Source: Elusimicrobiota bacterium (GTDB lineage Bacteria > Elusimicrobiota > Endomicrobiia > Endomicrobiales > Endomicrobiaceae). From it: a DNA stretch of 8,020 nucleotides. Position numbers and translations under genes: made by a program. Shown piece by piece: positions 6,266 through 8,020 of the stretch (within the stretch, counting starts at the first letter, position 1; each line of letters starts with the position of its first letter). The notes below the pieces were generated by a model. It was not told the origin of the DNA. It saw only the letters and a program-made list of their open reading frames with translations, and searched no databases. The stretch is taken from the NCBI GenBank assembly GCA_031282945.1, contig JAITCX010000040.1, positions 1 to 8,020 on the forward strand. Direction: 5' to 3'.

Positions 6266-7459
6266 ATGATTATTTCTAAAAGGGTAAGAAACATTAAGCC
6301 GTCTCCAACTTTGGCAATTGATGCAAAGGCAAAGCTTTTGAAATCGCAGGGCGTGGACATAATTAATTTTGGACCGGGCGAGCCTGATTTTGACACGCCC
6401 GACCACATAAAAGATGCCGCTATAAAAGCGATACGGGACGGCTATACAAAGTATATTCCTGTCGGCGGGAGTTTGGAATTAAAAGAAGCTATCATAGAAA
6501 AATTTAAACGCGATAATAATTTAAATTATAGCGCGGATGAAATTATTGTTTCCTGCGGGGCAAAGCATTCCATTTATAATATTATTCAGTCAATAGCCGA
6601 TCCCGGCGATGAGATAATATTTTGCGCTCCGTTTTGGGTATCTTATCCGGACATGATTATTTTGGCGGACGCAAAACCCGTTATCGTAAATACTAAAAGT
6701 GAAAATAAATTTAAGGTTTTGCCTGACGATATAAGAAAAGCTATCACAAAAAAAACAAAAGCTTTAATAATCAATTCCCCCTCAAATCCAACTGGGGCGA
6801 CTTATTGTAAAAAAGAATTGGCAGAGATTGCGCAAATTGCGCTTGAAAATAATATTTTGATAATTGCAGACGATATCTATGAAAAATTTGTCTATGACGG
6901 TTTTACTTTTACATCTATTGCTTCAATTTCAAAAGAAGTTAAAGATATAACAATTGTGGTAAACGGCGTTTCAAAAGGTTATGCTATGACGGGCTGGCGC
7001 ATTGGTTATACGGCGGGTCCCAAAGAAATTATTTCAGCAATGGCGAAAGTGCAGAGTCAGTCCACCTCAAATCCAACTTCAATTTCCGTCAAGGCGGCGG
7101 TAAGCGCTTTGAGCGGAACTCAAGAACCTGTCTATAAAATGCGTCAAGAATTCCAACAGCGGCGCAATTTTATCGTGGACGGATTAAATGCCATAGAGGG
7201 TATAAAATGTATAAAGCCCGAGGGCGCATTTTATGTTTTTCCAAGCGTTAAATATTTTTTAGGAAGTGAATTTAACGGCAAAAAAATTGAAACTGATTTA
7301 GATTTTGCAAACTTTTTGCTTGAGCAAGCGCATGTCGCGGTTGTGGGGGGCACGTCTTTTGGGGCAAGCGGATATATGCGTTTATCTTATGCTACCTCAA
7401 TAAATAATATTTCCAAAGGGCTTGAGAGAATTGCAAAAGCGGTTAAACTTTTGAAGTGA
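6266..7459 (+). CDS. Class I pyridoxal-phosphate aminotransferase, probably aspartate aminotransferase (subgroup Ib)
   Basis: This 397-residue cytosolic fold-type I enzyme transfers amino groups, most likely between aspartate and 2-oxoglutarate. Motifs in order: NFGPGEPDFDTPDHIK (34-49); YIPVGGSLELKEAI; GAKHSIYN (98-105); APFWVSYPD with W124, characteristic of the Bacillus/Thermus aspartate aminotransferase group; SPSNPTGATY with N174; IIADDIYEKFVYD with D202 and Y205; GVSKGYAMTGWRIGY with the PLP-binding K237 and R245; and SFGASGYMRLSYA with R372, the carboxylate-binding arginine. All cofactor and substrate residues are visible. A ribosome site GAGGGGG (6256-6262) directly precedes the ATG, 14 bp after the nagA stop. 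Some members of this group also act on prephenate or other amino acids, so the exact substrate range is inferred. I leave the symbol blank because aspC and aspB are used for different subgroups. Confidence 0.9.
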   Translation: MIISKRVRNIKPSPTLAIDAKAKLLKSQGVDIINFGPGEPDFDTPDHIKDAAIKAIRDGYTKYIPVGGSLELKEAIIEKFKRDNNLNYSADEIIVSCGAKHSIYNIIQSIADPGDEIIFCAPFWVSYPDMIILADAKPVIVNTKSENKFKVLPDDIRKAITKKTKALIINSPSNPTGATYCKKELAEIAQIALENNILIIADDIYEKFVYDGFTFTSIASISKEVKDITIVVNGVSKGYAMTGWRIGYTAGPKEIISAMAKVQSQSTSNPTSISVKAAVSALSGTQEPVYKMRQEFQQRRNFIVDGLNAIEGIKCIKPEGAFYVFPSVKYFLGSEFNGKKIETDLDFANFLLEQAHVAVVGGTSFGASGYMRLSYATSINNISKGLERIAKAVKLLK

Positions 7460-7473
7460 GGGAAAATAAAATT

Positions 7474-7501
7474 TTGACTTTTTTATTATTTATGCTATAA
7501 T
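7474..7501 (+). promoter_or_regulatory. Sigma-70-type extended -10 promoter of secG
   Basis: TTGACT (7474-7479) is followed, after a 16-base spacer, by a consensus TATAAT (7496-7501). An extended -10 TG (7493-7494) precedes the -10 by one base. Transcription would start near 7508, only about 3 bases before the secG ATG. It is the best promoter match in the window. Confidence 0.8.
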
Positions 7502-7510
7502 CTTAAAACT

Positions 7511-7774
7511 ATGAACATACTTTATACTTTTTTACAAATTATTCATTACATAGCTTGCGGCGGTCTTATTATTGTAGTTTTATTGCAAGCTGGAAAAAGC
7601 GGCGGAATGGCTGGAATTTTTGGCGGAGGCGGAAGCGATCAGTTTTTCAGCGCTCAATCGGGAAAAGCTTTTATAAAAAGAGTCACTATTGTAATGGCTT
7701 GCATTTTTGTATTGACTTCTCTATTTCTCACAAAATTGTCCACGCAAATCGGCGTGTATTCAGTTGTGTCATAA
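7511..7774 (+). CDS. secG: Protein translocase subunit SecG
   Basis: SecG is the small auxiliary subunit of the SecYEG inner-membrane channel and helps SecA-driven protein export. The 87 residues show the family layout: a first membrane helix (about 5-25), the hallmark VLLQAGKSGGMAGIFGGGGSDQFF (about 23-46), a short lysine/arginine-containing segment (AFIKRVT), and a second helix (about 58-73), with a short C-terminal tail. Gram-negative and other diderm SecG proteins have this glycine-rich loop. The start is fixed because the first helix begins at residue 3 or so and no other ATG is close. No Shine-Dalgarno sequence precedes it; the promoter predicts a 5' leader of only about 3 bases, so the message may be leaderless. 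tRNA-Leu(GAG) begins 14 bases after the stop, so they are probably on one transcript. Confidence 0.95.
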   Translation: MNILYTFLQIIHYIACGGLIIVVLLQAGKSGGMAGIFGGGGSDQFFSAQSGKAFIKRVTIVMACIFVLTSLFLTKLSTQIGVYSVVS

Positions 7775-7788
7775 AGAAAAGGATCGGC

Positions 7789-7870
7789 GCTGGGGTGGCG
7801 GAATTGGCATACGCGCACGTTTGAGGGGCGTGTCCTTAACCGGATGCGGGTTCAAATCCCGCCCTCAGCA
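7789..7870 (+). tRNA. tRNA-Leu (anticodon GAG)
   Basis: Acceptor GCTGGGG pairs with CCTCAGC (one G-U) followed by discriminator A. The anticodon stem CACGT/GCGTG closes the loop TTGAGGG with anticodon GAG, which reads CTC and CTT. A long variable arm (TCC/GGA), typical of class II tRNA-Leu, is present. The T arm GCGGG-TTCAAAT-CCCGC is perfect. The gene ends without an encoded CCA. It starts 14 bases after secG, an arrangement also seen in E. coli, where leuU (GAG) follows secG. Confidence 0.95.
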
Positions 7871-7882
7871 TTCTAAATATTT

Positions 7883-7954
7883 GCGGGTGTAGTTCAGTGG
7901 TAGAACGTCTCGTTGCCAACGAGAAGGTCGTGGGTTCAAGTCCCATCGCCCGCT
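7883..7954 (+). tRNA. tRNA-Gly (anticodon GCC)
   Basis: Acceptor GCGGGTG pairs with CGCCCGC and is followed by discriminator T. The anticodon stem TCTCG/CGAGA closes the loop TTGCCAA with anticodon GCC, which reads GGC and GGT. The T arm GTGGG-TTCAAGT-CCCAT is well formed. CCA is not encoded. It lies 12 bases after tRNA-Leu, so both are probably processed from one precursor. Confidence 0.96.
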
Positions 7955-7970
7955 TTTAAATTTAAATTTT

Positions 7971-8003
7971 AAAACCAGCCAAGTTTTCTTGACTGGTTTT
8001 TTT
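7971..8003 (+). terminator. Rho-independent terminator of the secG-tRNA unit
   Basis: AAAACCAG and CAAG pair with CTTG and CTGGTTTT around the loop TTTT (7984-7987), with one C/A mismatch inside a 13-position stem (7971-7983 with 7988-8000). The stem runs into a seven-T tract (7997-8003). It lies 17 bases after tRNA-Gly and probably ends the secG-tRNA transcript. Confidence 0.85.
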
Positions 8004-8020
8004 ATTGTTTTTTTGGGGCG

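Noticed and set aside
7555..7824. 89-codon plus-strand open frame overlapping secG and the start of tRNA-Leu
   Set aside because: It is secG read in another frame and it runs into a tRNA gene. SecG motifs are clear in the other frame.

Overview
The window looks like an AT-rich, Gram-negative-type bacterial chromosome. Coding density is normal on the right and degraded on the left. The housekeeping genes are AAA/ATA/TTT-rich, have clear purine-rich ribosome binding sites (AAGGAGGT, AGGGG) and use ATG starts. The two tRNA genes do not encode CCA. I cannot name the organism. An Elusimicrobiota/Endomicrobium-like or other host-associated low-GC lineage is a guess from composition, gene content and the presence of gene remnants; nothing in the window proves it.

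Left part (1-2078), sparse and accessory-like. It begins with the 3' end of an unrecognised gene (1-192, +). A small minus-strand gene (324-587) follows; it has a WGxRGDPxLW core, and its stop codon lies inside a terminator-like hairpin. Next is an apparent 3' remnant of an AAA-ATPase-like/PD-(D/E)XK nuclease gene (818-1555, +), with an intact nuclease domain but no ATPase half and no ribosome binding site. About 520 bp of AT-rich sequence without a credible gene separates this from the rest.

Middle part (2079-5006). A SorE-like zinc-dependent sugar-phosphate dehydrogenase is followed 18 bp later by ptsI, Enzyme I of the phosphotransferase system. They probably share one transcript. A 12-bp inverted repeat sits just upstream of the first gene. 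A long GC-cored hairpin follows ptsI.

Right part (5106-8020). nagA (N-acetylglucosamine-6-phosphate deacetylase) and a class I aspartate-type aminotransferase gene are 14 bp apart and probably form an operon. A strong extended -10 promoter then drives secG with almost no 5' leader. tRNA-Leu(GAG) and tRNA-Gly(GCC) follow closely, and the unit ends at a good rho-independent terminator.

Together the housekeeping genes suggest PTS sugar uptake, entry of sugar phosphates and amino sugars into central metabolism, amino-group transfer and protein secretion. I saw no CRISPR array, transposase gene, prophage or clearly novel multi-gene system. The points most worth a second look are the near-leaderless secG-tRNA unit, the hairpin-embedded stop of the small left-hand gene, the truncated nuclease gene, and the pairing of sorE-like and ptsI genes.
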